Positions 37,149 to 48,066 are shown, numbered from the stretch's first letter. The stretch is 60,526 nt of DNA from Solirubrobacterales bacterium (GCA_027451345.1 DAIDJO010000059.1:1-60526), one strand, 5' to 3'. The notes: generated by a model not told the origin, from the sequence alone. Numbers and translations: made by a program.

Positions 37149-38651
37149 ATGGCCAGGCATCCCGCTGATCTGGGGGTCGCTGAGGCCGGCGCGCTGCTGC
37201 GCGCCGGGCGTCTCACGTCCGAGGAGCTGACGGCCGCCTGCCTCGAGCGCATCCGTACGCGCGATCCGTTCTACTCCGCGTGGCTCAACGTGTACGAGGA
37301 CGCGGCGCTGGCGGCTGCCCGCAACGCGGACCGGCGGCTGCGTGACGGAGCCGGTGGGCCCCTGACCGGGATTCCGGTCGGGCTCAAGGACGTGATCGGC
37401 GTGGGCGGGTTGCCGCTCACGGCCGACAGCGCTGTGCTCGAGGGCAACGTCGCGAGCGTCGACTCCACGGTCTGGGCGAGGCTTCGCGAGGCGGGCGCCG
37501 TGCTGCTGGGCCACCTGCACTGCGGTGAGTTCTCGTGCGGTACCTGGGGGGTTAACCCGTGGGATGACTCGTTCAGCCCGGGCGGGTCGAGCAGTGGCAG
37601 CGGCATCGCGGTCGCCACCCGGACGGTGCCTGCGACGCTCGGCACCGACGGGCGCGGGAGCATCAGGACGCCGGCCGCGTTGCTGAACCTGACCGCGATC
37701 AAGCCGTCCTTCGGGCTCGTCAGCACGGCGGGCTGCATCCCGATCACCTTCACCTACGACGTCGTCGGTCCGATGGCTCGCAGTGCCGCCGACTGCGCCC
37801 TCCTTCTGGAGGCGATCTCCGGGCGCGACCCGCAGGATCCGGCGACGATCACCCAGCTCACCGCTCCCCGCTCGGGGCCCCGGCCGCTGCGTGGCGCGCG
37901 GATCGGGATCCCGCGCCTCGACGACGCGGATCTCGCTCCGGGGGTCGCCTCGGTGTGGACGCGCTTCTGCACGGAGCTCGCCGACCTCGGCGCGACGCTC
38001 GTTCCCTTCGACTACCCCGGGAACCCGCTCGAGGAGAACGGCGGGTTCGGCGCGGGCTGGCGAACGATCCTCGGAGCCGAGTCGCTCGCGATCCACGCGC
38101 AGTTCACGGACCGTCGGGACCTCCACCGGACCCAATTCCGGGAGCTCTTCGACCCGCTGGGCCACACCGTCGGGACGGCCGTCGAGTACGTCCAGGCGCA
38201 GGCCAAACGCGCGGCGCTCGTGCAGACCTGGCGGCGGATCTTCGACGGGAAGGCCCTCGACGCGGTGGTCGAGCCGGCGTCTGCCGCGGAGACGATGAAG
38301 AGCGACCAACCTGCGCTGGAGGACGCCGAGCAGGCGCTCGAGCTCGAGGTGTCCGGCTGGCGCCTCTCGATGTGGAACGACGCGAACTTTCCGGTCCTAT
38401 CGCTGCCCGCGGGTCGCAGCCACGTCGACGGCGGCCCGGTGGGCATGCAGCTCGTCGGGCTGCCGTTCGCGGAACGGACGCTGATCCAGATTGGCGCCGA
38501 CTTCCAGGCGGCGACCCACTACCACGAAGAGCAACCTGCGGACCTCGATGGCGTGGGACGCCGGCCATTCAGCCCGCCCGACCGCCGCTCCGGGGGACAG
38601 CAGCCCCCCTACGAGCCGGTGGCGAGCCCGCTCGGCGGGATCCTCCCGTGA
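37149..38651 (+). CDS. Amidase signature family hydrolase
   Basis: A 500-residue enzyme of the amidase signature family, which hydrolyses carboxamides using a Ser-cisSer-Lys triad. Visible elements are Lys80 in PVGLKDVIG, the GGSSSGS loop (145-151) with the cis-Ser, and Ser171 in GTDGRGSIRTPA. The usual wording of the last motif is GTDTGGSIRxPA, so Gly-Arg replaces Thr-Gly two and one residues before the conserved glycine; the triad itself is intact. GAGGAG precedes the ATG at 37149. The C-terminus is long and Pro-rich. Divergent from the flavoprotein gene. Substrate not predictable; it is not obviously GatA, since GatB/C are absent. Confidence 0.85.
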   Translation: MARHPADLGVAEAGALLRAGRLTSEELTAACLERIRTRDPFYSAWLNVYEDAALAAARNADRRLRDGAGGPLTGIPVGLKDVIGVGGLPLTADSAVLEGNVASVDSTVWARLREAGAVLLGHLHCGEFSCGTWGVNPWDDSFSPGGSSSGSGIAVATRTVPATLGTDGRGSIRTPAALLNLTAIKPSFGLVSTAGCIPITFTYDVVGPMARSAADCALLLEAISGRDPQDPATITQLTAPRSGPRPLRGARIGIPRLDDADLAPGVASVWTRFCTELADLGATLVPFDYPGNPLEENGGFGAGWRTILGAESLAIHAQFTDRRDLHRTQFRELFDPLGHTVGTAVEYVQAQAKRAALVQTWRRIFDGKALDAVVEPASAAETMKSDQPALEDAEQALELEVSGWRLSMWNDANFPVLSLPAGRSHVDGGPVGMQLVGLPFAERTLIQIGADFQAATHYHEEQPADLDGVGRRPFSPPDRRSGGQQPPYEPVASPLGGILP

Positions 38652-38689
38652 GTGAGGTCTAAGATGGCCCATCCGACGAGGGGAGGCCG

Positions 38690-39766
38690 ATGCCCGAGCG
38701 ACGCGTGAACAGCCCGATGCTGCTGGTCGGCAGCCTGCCGGCCGAATCGGCCGAGCACGCCCTGCGGACCGGGGCCGAGCTGTTTGGGGACCTTGTGTTC
38801 TCGCTCCCCGACGGCGAGACGGGACCGATGGGCGGCTGGGTCAGCTACGAGCGCGAGCGCCTGATCCGCCCGAGCGCGGACGTCGTCGTGATCTCGGAGA
38901 CGGAGTCACCCACCGGCCTGCCGCGCCACGCCTACGAGACGCCGGTGTTCAGCGTCCGGGAGGGGGTGGAGCGCGTCCGCTTCGACCGCTGGCCGCGCAT
39001 CGACGTGGCGATCGAGTCCTACGCCCTGTTTCGCGAGCTGCGCGACGCCGGTGTCATCCCGGCGCACCTGCGCTTCCAGGTCGGCCTGCCCTTCCCGTCG
39101 AGCGCGATGAATGCCTTCAAGCATGACTTCGCCGCCGACTACCCGCGCGCGGAGGCCGGCTACGAGGATCTGATCGCGCGCGAGCTTCCCCGGCTGTTCG
39201 ACGCGATCCCCCCGGGGGACCTCGCCCTCCAGTGGGACTGCGCCTACGAGACCCAGGACATCGAGGGCGTGCTCGCCTGGACGAACGAGGGCGCCTGGGA
39301 GCGCTTCGCCGGGCCGGTGACGCGCCTGACGCGCCTGATCCCGGAGGAGACGCTCGTCGGATATCACCTCTGCTACGGCACCTTCCCCGAGTGGCCGATG
39401 TACGAGGCGCGCGACTACCAGGTGCTCGTCCGCATGGCGAACTTCGCCGTCTCCGAGTCCGGTCGGACGGTTGACTGGCTGCATCTCGCGGGCCCCCGCT
39501 ACCTGCGCAGCGAGGACCGGACCTTCTTCCGCCCGCTCGTCGACCTCGAGCCCCGGGGCGCGCGCGTGTTCCTCGGCATCGTGCTGCCGCTCGACGGCGT
39601 GGCCGGACTGCACCGCCGCCACCGGACCGCCTCGCGCTACCTGTCGGACTTCGGCGTCGCGATGTACTGCGGCTTCGGCCGCCAGCCCGGACAGGACGGG
39701 GAGGAGACGATGCGCGAGCACGCGCGGGTGATCCGCTCCCTCGACACGGGTGATGGTGCTAGTTAG
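38690..39766 (+). CDS. MetE-like zinc TIM-barrel protein (stand-alone methyltransferase domain)
   Basis: A 358-residue protein resembling the C-terminal catalytic barrel of cobalamin-independent methionine synthase. The zinc ligand pattern is kept: His226 and Cys228 in GYHLCYGTF, and Cys327 in AMYCGFGR. The start MLLVGSLP and the FSLPDGETG segment also fit the UROD/MetE superfamily. The N-terminal half of true MetE is absent, so folate-dependent methionine synthesis is not assured; a different methyl donor or thiol acceptor is likely. It lies 38 bases after the amidase, possibly in one transcript. Confidence 0.65.
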   Translation: MPERRVNSPMLLVGSLPAESAEHALRTGAELFGDLVFSLPDGETGPMGGWVSYERERLIRPSADVVVISETESPTGLPRHAYETPVFSVREGVERVRFDRWPRIDVAIESYALFRELRDAGVIPAHLRFQVGLPFPSSAMNAFKHDFAADYPRAEAGYEDLIARELPRLFDAIPPGDLALQWDCAYETQDIEGVLAWTNEGAWERFAGPVTRLTRLIPEETLVGYHLCYGTFPEWPMYEARDYQVLVRMANFAVSESGRTVDWLHLAGPRYLRSEDRTFFRPLVDLEPRGARVFLGIVLPLDGVAGLHRRHRTASRYLSDFGVAMYCGFGRQPGQDGEETMREHARVIRSLDTGDGAS

Positions 39767-39778
39767 CATGGGACCATC

Positions 39779-40907
39779 ATGGACGCGGGTCCCCATCCGC
39801 AGTTCCACCTGCCGCGCTGGGCGGTCATCAGGGACGCGCGGCGCCGGCAGCGGCGCCGCAGGGCGGTCGGCCTGGTCACCGTGGCAGCCGCGGCCGGCGC
39901 CGGGGTTCTGCTGACCCAACCCTCGGGGGTCGGGTCGCGGTACGCCCCTCCGGCATCAGGCGCGCGCATGACCGCCGTGGACGTCGGCGGCTACATCGGC
40001 GAGGCGCAGGCCGCACGGCGCCACATCTGGGTGCTCACCTGCGTCTACCTCTGCGGTGCCGCCGACACGGGCCTGGACGAGGAGCAGCTCGTCGAGGTCG
40101 ATGCCGCCGGCCGTCGCGTCATCCGACGGCTCTCGCTGCCCGACGTGAGCGCGTTCACCACCGTCGGAGCCAGCCTCTGGGTCGCGCACTTCCTGAGCGG
40201 TGCGATCACCCGCATCGATCCGGCGACCGGGCACGTCACCGCCACGGTCGACCTGCGGCTGCCGGTCCCCGCGGCGCCGGGCGTCCACCAGTTCCTGCCG
40301 AGTGCGATGAGCACCTCGGCGGGCGACGTGTGGGTGTCGACATCCCGCGGCTGGCGCCCAGATCGGCACCCGCAACGGCCCGCTCGTGCGCATGATCCGC
40401 ACGCCGAGCGAGGACAACGCGACCACCACCGACCGGCACGGCACGTGGGTGGCCGAGAACCTGGATGGCGTGGGATGGCTGGCGCCGCACCGCACGCATC
40501 TCCGGATCCGGGCGATCCTGCAGGGCGGCCTGCCGCTCGACGTTCAGGGCGTCATCAGCGACGGTCCGGTCGTCTGGGCGGTCGCGTTCACCAACGCCTT
40601 CGGCACCTCCACGAGGACGGTGGCCCTCGAGATCGATCCGCGCACCGACCGCATCATCCGCCGCGTGCCGGCCCCGGACACTCGCGGCGCCGTGGTCGCG
40701 GACGGCGCGCTCTACCTCGGCCCGCTCGGTCAGGGGCACATCTACCGGATCAGTCGCCGTGGCCGCCTCACGCGCCTGGACACCACGCGGCAAAACGCCG
40801 TCCTGGCCGCCTCCTCCCCGGGGCGGCTGTGGCTCACGACGAACGCTCGGCCCGGACACCTGTTGAGCATCCGGCTCGCGCCCGCGCGCGATTGGGCCAG
40901 GGCCTGA
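39779..40907 (+). pseudogene. Membrane-anchored beta-propeller protein with a frameshift
   Basis: The first frame (39779 to about 40350) encodes a basic start, a membrane helix (AVGLVTVAAAAGAGVLL), and propeller-like repeats such as GASLWVAHFLSGAITRIDPATGHVTATV and GDVWVSTSRG. At about 40343-40355 the coding signal moves to another frame, continuing GAQIGTRNGPLVRMIRTPSED and further blades (HGTWVAENLDG, VVWAVAFTNAFG) to a TGA at 40907. Both halves clearly belong to one protein of about 375 residues related to YncE/Vgb-like propellers. The indel may be a real mutation or an assembly error. Function unknown. It starts 12 bases after the MetE-like gene. Confidence 0.75.
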
Positions 40908-41040
40908 TCAGGCGCGGAGACGAGCGTCGCCGAGAAGACGTAGCGCAGATCGGGGAGGCGCAACGCCGCGAACCGCCGCAGGAAGCCCACCAGCCGGCTT
41001 GGTGGCGGACCCTCCGCGGACGGCGCGTCGGGCACCGCCC

Positions 41041-41775
41041 TCAGTCGTCCTCTTCGCCGGTGTCGTGGTCGGAGTGGTTGACCGTGCCCTGCCGCCAGTA
41101 CGCGCGCGTGTGCAGGGCACCGGGGCGCAGGCCGCGCTCGTGGAGCAGGTGGGCGCGGATCCGCCGCATCGCGCTCGCCTCGCAGCCGACCCAGACCTCG
41201 CCGTCGCCGTCGGGGAGGCTCAGCTCCTGGGCGGCCGCGACGAGTTGCTCGCAGGCCTCGCCGCGTTCGGTGAGCCAGCGGACCTCGAGCGCGGCCGCCG
41301 ATTCGAGCTGGAGGGCGTCGCGAGGGTCCTGGAGCTCGAGGGTGGCGAGCGCGTGCAGTCCCGCCGGGAGCGACTCGAGGATCGCGGCGACCGCCGGCAG
41401 CGCGGCGTGATCGGCGAGGAAGACGCACCAGGCGCTCCCGGGGTCGGGCACGAACCCGGACTTCGCCATGCCCGAGATCTGGAAGCCCGCGCCGGGCTGC
41501 GCCCCCTTGGCCCATGTCGTCGCCGGGCCGTCGCTGTGGTCGGCGAAGTCGATCGTCAGCGCCCCCGGTTCGAACCGTCGCACCGTGTAGGTGCGCATCG
41601 CCGGCTCGTCGGACCCCGGCTGCGGAACGAAGACCTTGAAATGGGCCCCGGGCCTCGCCGGGTCCCACCCGTCGAGCTCGCCGGTGGCCACCACCCGGCG
41701 CAGGCGCGGCGTGAGCTGACTGACGGACTGAACGGTCAGGTGTCGCCGCGGTGGCCGCTTGGGTGGTTCAGGCAT
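41041..41775 (-). CDS. Siderophore-interacting protein (flavin reductase, ViuB/SIP type)
   Basis: A 244-residue FAD-binding ferric-siderophore reductase, releasing iron from siderophores in the cytoplasm. The N-terminal flavin barrel shows GAHFKVFVPQPG and the FAD signature MRTYTVRRFEPGALTIDFADHSDGPATTWA. The NAD(P)H domain has FLADHAALPAVAAILESL and VWVGCEASAMRRIRAHLLHERGL. The C-terminal GYWRQG-type motif is present as RAYWRQGTVNHSDHD. No siderophore synthesis or uptake genes are adjacent. Confidence 0.9.
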   Translation of the reverse strand: MPEPPKRPPRRHLTVQSVSQLTPRLRRVVATGELDGWDPARPGAHFKVFVPQPGSDEPAMRTYTVRRFEPGALTIDFADHSDGPATTWAKGAQPGAGFQISGMAKSGFVPDPGSAWCVFLADHAALPAVAAILESLPAGLHALATLELQDPRDALQLESAAALEVRWLTERGEACEQLVAAAQELSLPDGDGEVWVGCEASAMRRIRAHLLHERGLRPGALHTRAYWRQGTVNHSDHDTGEEDD

Positions 41776-41862
41776 CGGTGACTCCCCTCGCGCGCATCAT
41801 CATTGGAGCGAGGGTACGGAATCCGGCCATCCTGACCCGGTGCGGTCCAGAGGCGTAGAGTC

Positions 41863-42291
41863 GTGATCGTGCCGGAGTTGGGACATCCCACCGCCGAGAG
41901 CGAGCCCGTCAGCTACGTCGAGATCGTCCGAGCGGGGTACGCCGCCATCGCGCGCGGCGACCTCGACGCCGTCAGCGAGTTCCTCGCCCCCGACGTCCGC
42001 TGGCACGGCGGTGTTCCCGCCGACGGTTGCCAGAACCGGGCGCAGGCGATCGCCTGGATCGCCGGTCGCGACGCCCGCGGAGCCGGCCCGCTGCCCGAGA
42101 TCGTCGACGTGGTGCAGCACGGAGCCCGCGTCGTGGTCGTGCTGCGACCCCACCCGAGCGAGGAGGACCCGCACCCCCGGCTCACCGCCAGCCTCATCAC
42201 CTTCCGGGACGGCTGGGCCGTGGAGATGGTTCACCACGACGACGCCGACGCGGCGCTCGCCGCGCTCGGCGGACCCGTTCCCTCCGACTAG
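41863..42291 (+). CDS. SnoaL-like/NTF2-fold protein
   Basis: A 142-residue small alpha+beta barrel protein. EIVRAGYAAIARGDLDAVSEFLAPDVRWHGG is the standard opening of SnoaL-like domains, followed by strands VVQHGARVVVVLR and LITFRDGWAVEMVHHDD. Members include isomerases, cyclases and ligand-binding proteins, and no catalytic site can be assigned here. Its start is GTG at 41863, with another GTG two codons later. It ends overlapping the terminal bases of the convergent membrane protein gene (42288). Confidence 0.8.
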   Translation: MIVPELGHPTAESEPVSYVEIVRAGYAAIARGDLDAVSEFLAPDVRWHGGVPADGCQNRAQAIAWIAGRDARGAGPLPEIVDVVQHGARVVVVLRPHPSEEDPHPRLTASLITFRDGWAVEMVHHDDADAALAALGGPVPSD

Positions 42292-43625
42292 GCCCCCGAA
42301 CGGCGCGCCAGCAGCTGCGCCACGGCGATCCCGCCGCCGATCGCGAGCAGGGGAACGGCGGGAAGCAGGTAGCGCAGACCGAATCCGCCCGTCGCCGCGG
42401 TGCCGAGCAGGAGGAGCACGGCGCTGCCGGCGAACAGGAGGATCTCCCGTCGGGCCGGGACGCGCAGGACGAGGGCGAGCGCGGCGGCGAGCGCGAGCAG
42501 CGCGAGGACCGGTCGGGGCACGTGCACCACGGCCCGGTAGGCGCGCACGAGACCGGCCGGCGACCGCACGGCCAGACGCAGGCCCGGGAGGTCACGGCGC
42601 TGCGTCGTGGGGCTGTGCGCCTCGAGCGCGGCCCGAATCGGCAGCGAGGTGGCGCTCACCGCGTCCCGATAGGGAACTGCTCCCGGGGTGAAGTAGCGCG
42701 CGAAATCACTCAGGGTCGCGCTCGTGAAGGCGAGCGGGTGGTGCACGATCATCGCCCGCGCGAAGGACTGCAGGATGTGGTTGGTCGGCGCGATCTGAGT
42801 GACGGACTCGGTGTCGGGATGGAACACGCGCTGGGCCGGCGACGGGCCCCAGATGTACCAATCCGGTGCGCTCGGGTGACTGGCCCGTTGCGCCGCGGTC
42901 TCGCACAGCCGCCGCTCGGGCCGCCCGAGCGGCACGCCTCGGCAATCGGCGAACCCGCCCACGCGCCCGTAGAGCGTCCAGCCGGACATGGTCGTCAGCG
43001 AGAAGACGTGGAAGCGGCTGTCGATCAGCGCGCTGTAGGCGAGCAGCGGGAGGACCGCGGCCACCAGCAGCGCCACGAGCGATCGCCAGCCCGCGCGGGT
43101 CCAGAGCAGGTACACCACGATCACCGGCAGGGTGAACGGCGCGACCTCGCGGACGAGCGACGTCCCGGCGATGAGCAGGCCGCAGACCGTCGCGCGACCG
43201 GGCGACGGCGCGGGTGAGCGCCCCGCTGAGGTGCCCGGGAGCCACGGCCACGCGAGCACGAGCAGCGTGAGCACGAGGCCGACGGTGCAGAACGTGTCCG
43301 ACATCACGTACTGCTCGAGCGTGATCGTGTACCCGTCGAGGAGGACGAGCGCCGCGGCGGCCGCGGCGGCCCAGGGCGGCAGCCGCGCGCGCCGAAGCGC
43401 CGCGTAGACGGCCACGCCCACCCCGAGCGCGGCGAGGTGCTGGAAGGCGACGAGCTCGGTCAGGCTGCGATCGGGGAGGGTGAGCAGCCGGACGAGCAAT
43501 GGGTAGCCGACCGGATGGAGTCTCGGGAGCCCGACGAAGGCCCCGGTCAGCCCCGTCGATATGTACCCCCACGAGTCGGGGAAGAGGAGCGCGGGCGAAT
43601 AGGCCACCATCGCCAGCGCCCGCAC
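42288..43625 (-). CDS. Multi-pass membrane protein, GT39/ArnT-like glycosyltransferase
   Basis: At least 445 residues with ten or more membrane helices. ALLFPDSWGYISTG early in the protein resembles the acidic first-loop motif of lipid-linked sugar transferases (PMT/ArnT class), and a long soluble loop follows the middle helices. The GTG at 43625 lies within what appears to be the first membrane helix (LITGLVLIGAVVRALAM). The open frame continues upstream to the stop of the ABC-F gene but contains no ATG, GTG or TTG, so the true start is unclear, perhaps CTG or ATC. The gene follows the ABC-F gene on the same strand. Confidence 0.7.
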   Translation of the reverse strand: MRALAMVAYSPALLFPDSWGYISTGLTGAFVGLPRLHPVGYPLLVRLLTLPDRSLTELVAFQHLAALGVGVAVYAALRRARLPPWAAAAAAALVLLDGYTITLEQYVMSDTFCTVGLVLTLLVLAWPWLPGTSAGRSPAPSPGRATVCGLLIAGTSLVREVAPFTLPVIVVYLLWTRAGWRSLVALLVAAVLPLLAYSALIDSRFHVFSLTTMSGWTLYGRVGGFADCRGVPLGRPERRLCETAAQRASHPSAPDWYIWGPSPAQRVFHPDTESVTQIAPTNHILQSFARAMIVHHPLAFTSATLSDFARYFTPGAVPYRDAVSATSLPIRAALEAHSPTTQRRDLPGLRLAVRSPAGLVRAYRAVVHVPRPVLALLALAAALALVLRVPARREILLFAGSAVLLLLGTAATGGFGLRYLLPAVPLLAIGGGIAVAQLLARRSGA

Positions 43626-43772
43626 GACCGCCCCGATCAGGACCAGGCCGGTGATCAGCCAGTGCTCGGCCAGCCCCGCGCGGACGGCGGCGGCGGCGCG
43701 GCGGGAGATCGAATCGGAGCGCTGCAGCGTGGCGATGACGCCACACTCTAATGGTGGGGCGCGGCGACCGGC

Positions 43773-45578
<1,806 letters not shown>

Positions 45579-45766
45579 CCGCTCAGGATGCTGGCAGGGA
45601 GGCGGCGCGGATGCCGGATCGAGGGGCGCAGCCGGGCGGAACTCGTGGCGCCGCGGGGCGGAACTCGGGGCGCCGGCGAGCCCGCAACGGATCCACCACG
45701 CGCCGTTCCTCCCTCGAATAGCATGCGCGAGCGATGCTGACCGCCGTGGAACGAGTGGGGGGATAG

Positions 45767-47617
45767 GTGCGCCGACAGCGGTGGCGTCGGCGGCGTCGGC
45801 TGCTCCTCCTGCTCGTCGCGCTGGTGGCGTCGGGCGCGGGCGTGCTCACCCACGCGACCGGGGCCTTCCATCGCACCGATCTGCAGACGCTCGACGCGCG
45901 CTACCAGGTGCGGGGAGCCGACCCGTCGCTGCTGCGCAACTTCGTGGTGGTCGGCATCGACTCCTCGACCCTGACCTTCTTCGCCGAGAGCCACCGGTAC
46001 GCGGCCAACTGGCCGTTCCCGCGCCGCGATCACGCCCGCGTGATCGACAATCTCGTGCGGGCGGGCGCCCGCCACATCGCGGTTGACCTCCAGTTCTCGA
46101 ACCCGAGCAACTTCGGGCCCGCCGACGATTACGCGCTCGCCCGCGCGCTCACCCGGGCCGGGCACGTCGTGCTCGCCACCACCACGGTCGGCGCGAACGG
46201 CTCGACCGACATCCTCGGCGGCAACGCGCATCTGAGAGAGTTCGGCCACGCCGTCGCCGCCAACGCCTACGTCGTCCCCGACAGCGACGGGGCCTACCGG
46301 CGGACCCGGTACTCCTACCAGGGCCTCGAGACCTTCCCCGCCGCGATCGCCGCCCAGGTCCTCGGTCACCCCGTCTCGCCGGCGCTCTTCGGCGGGCCGA
46401 CCGCGTCGGTGCCCATCGATTACGCGGGCCCGCCCGGCACCGTGCCGTTTCTCTCGTACTGGCGGGCCTTCACCGGCCGCTTCCCCGCCTCGCTCGTGCG
46501 CGGCAAGACCGTGATCATCGGGGCGACGGCGCCGATCCTCCAGGACCGGCACACCACCCCGATGGGCGGCGGTCTGATGGCCGGCACCGAGATCGTCGCC
46601 AACGCCGCCGCCACCATCGTCCACGGCATCCCCGTGCGCTTCGACGCCGGCTGGGTCAACGTCCTGCTCATCGTGCTGCTCGGCAGCGTCGCGCCGCTGC
46701 TCGGCGCGCGCAACTGGGCGGTGCGGGCGCTCTTCGCCGGTCTGCTCGCCGGCATCCTCTACGCCGTCGCGGCGCAGCTGACATTCGACTCCGGCTGGAT
46801 CGTCGCCGTGATCGACCCCGAGTTCGCGCTGCTCGTCGGCATCGTCGGAACGCTCACGGTCGTGTACCTGGGGGAGGCCTTTGAGCGGCAGTACGCCCGT
46901 TCCACCTTCGCCCGCTTCGTGCCGCCCGGGGTCGTCGACCAGGTGCTCGCCTCCAGCGACGACGACCTGCGCCTCGCGGCGGTCGAGCGCGTCTGCACCG
47001 TGATGTTCAGCGACCTGCGCGGGTTCACGCGCTTCTCCGAGCACCAGCCGGTCGAGCGGGTCATCGCCGTCGTCAACCACTACCTCAACGAGATGACCGA
47101 GGCGATCCTCGAGGCGGGCGGGACCCTGATCGCCTACATGGGCGACGGGATCATGGCCACCTTCGGCGCGCCGCTCGAGCAGGATGACCACGCCGACCGG
47201 GCCCTGCGCGCCGCCCGCGAGATGATCGGGCCGCGCCTGGCCAACTTCAACGGCTGGCTGGCCGATCAGGGGTACCCGTCCGGCTTCCGGATGGGCGTCG
47301 GGCTGAACACGGGCCCGGTGATGTGCGGCAACGTCGGGGCCGAGCAGCGCGTCGAGTACACGACCATCGGCGACACCACCAACACCGCGTCGCGCCTCGA
47401 GGGGATGACGAAGGGAACCGACCACATGCTGTTCGTCGCCGAGTCGACCTGCGAGATGCTCGCGGAGCGCCCCGACGACCTGATCTTCGTCGACGAGTTC
47501 GAGGTCCGTGGCCGCGAGCGCAAGATGCGCATCTATTCGCTGCGCGATGCAACGGGCGGATCCGGGCTCGACTCCGCGGCGACCGCGGACGATAACCAGA
47601 TGCAGGTGACCCCATGA
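45767..47617 (+). CDS. CHASE2-domain class III adenylate/guanylate cyclase
   Basis: A 616-residue membrane receptor cyclase. Residues 12-30 form a first membrane helix. An extracellular CHASE2 domain spans about 34-290 (DARYQVRG, VVVGIDSSTL, HIAVDLQFSNPS, KTVIIGATAP). Three membrane helices follow around 297-367. A linker FARFVPPGVVDQVLAS then leads to the cyclase domain from about 404. The two metal-binding aspartates are Asp416 in MFSDLRGFTRF and Asp460 in YMGDGIMATFG; TIGDTTNTASRLEG carries the transition-state Asn/Arg pair. It should make cAMP (or cGMP) in response to an outside signal. The GTG start follows a GGGGGATAG site. Its stop overlaps the next gene. Confidence 0.92.
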   Translation: MRRQRWRRRRRLLLLLVALVASGAGVLTHATGAFHRTDLQTLDARYQVRGADPSLLRNFVVVGIDSSTLTFFAESHRYAANWPFPRRDHARVIDNLVRAGARHIAVDLQFSNPSNFGPADDYALARALTRAGHVVLATTTVGANGSTDILGGNAHLREFGHAVAANAYVVPDSDGAYRRTRYSYQGLETFPAAIAAQVLGHPVSPALFGGPTASVPIDYAGPPGTVPFLSYWRAFTGRFPASLVRGKTVIIGATAPILQDRHTTPMGGGLMAGTEIVANAAATIVHGIPVRFDAGWVNVLLIVLLGSVAPLLGARNWAVRALFAGLLAGILYAVAAQLTFDSGWIVAVIDPEFALLVGIVGTLTVVYLGEAFERQYARSTFARFVPPGVVDQVLASSDDDLRLAAVERVCTVMFSDLRGFTRFSEHQPVERVIAVVNHYLNEMTEAILEAGGTLIAYMGDGIMATFGAPLEQDDHADRALRAAREMIGPRLANFNGWLADQGYPSGFRMGVGLNTGPVMCGNVGAEQRVEYTTIGDTTNTASRLEGMTKGTDHMLFVAESTCEMLAERPDDLIFVDEFEVRGRERKMRIYSLRDATGGSGLDSAATADDNQMQVTP

Positions 47618-48012
47618 CCTGGCCCGCGCTCTTCGTCCTCTTCTTCGCCACACATCAGTGCGGCGATTACATCCTGCAGACGGACTGGCAGGCCACGCAC
47701 AAGCGCAACGGGCTGGGTCGGGACCCGGAGGCGAGACGCGCGCTGTTCTCGCACACGTTCACCTACTCCGTCGCCTACATCCCGGCGTTCCTCTGGATCC
47801 AGACCCGCCTGGGGTGGAGCACGCTGATCATCGCCGCGGCCGTCTCGCTCCCGCATCTGATCCAGGACGACGGACGCCTGCTGCGCGCCTACCTGCGACG
47901 GGTCAAGGGCATGGACCCGGTGGCCAATCACGTGGTGGCGGCGCTCGTCGACCAGGCGGCCCACATGGTGGCGCTCCTCGGCGCCGCGCTGCTCGTCAGC
48001 GCGCTCCTGTAG
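47614..48012 (+). CDS. DUF3307 family small membrane protein
   Basis: A 132-residue protein with four likely membrane helices. The DUF3307 pattern is visible: an N-terminal HQCGDYILQTDWQA segment, a central LFSHTFTYSVAYIPAFLW helix, LPHLIQDDGR, and a C-terminal DQAAHMVALLG. His and Asp residues recur inside the helices, suggesting metal or proton handling, but the function of this family is unknown. It overlaps the cyclase by ATGA, so the two are translated together, which hints at a functional connection with cyclic nucleotide signalling. Confidence 0.8.
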   Translation: MTWPALFVLFFATHQCGDYILQTDWQATHKRNGLGRDPEARRALFSHTFTYSVAYIPAFLWIQTRLGWSTLIIAAAVSLPHLIQDDGRLLRAYLRRVKGMDPVANHVVAALVDQAAHMVALLGAALLVSALL

Positions 48013-48017
48013 CCGCC

Positions 48018-48066
48018 CGCGTCAGCCGCCGGGTCGCCTCAGCGCCGGGCCGCCTCAGCGCCGGGC
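48018..48066. repeat. Short tandem repeat at the 3' end of the YihY gene
   Basis: CGCCTCAGCGCCGGGC occurs twice in direct succession (48035-48050 and 48051-48066), preceded by a diverged 17-base copy (48018-48034). The last copy runs into the stop region of the yihY-type gene. It looks like slippage expansion in GC-rich DNA, possibly also a termination signal between convergent genes. Confidence 0.6.
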
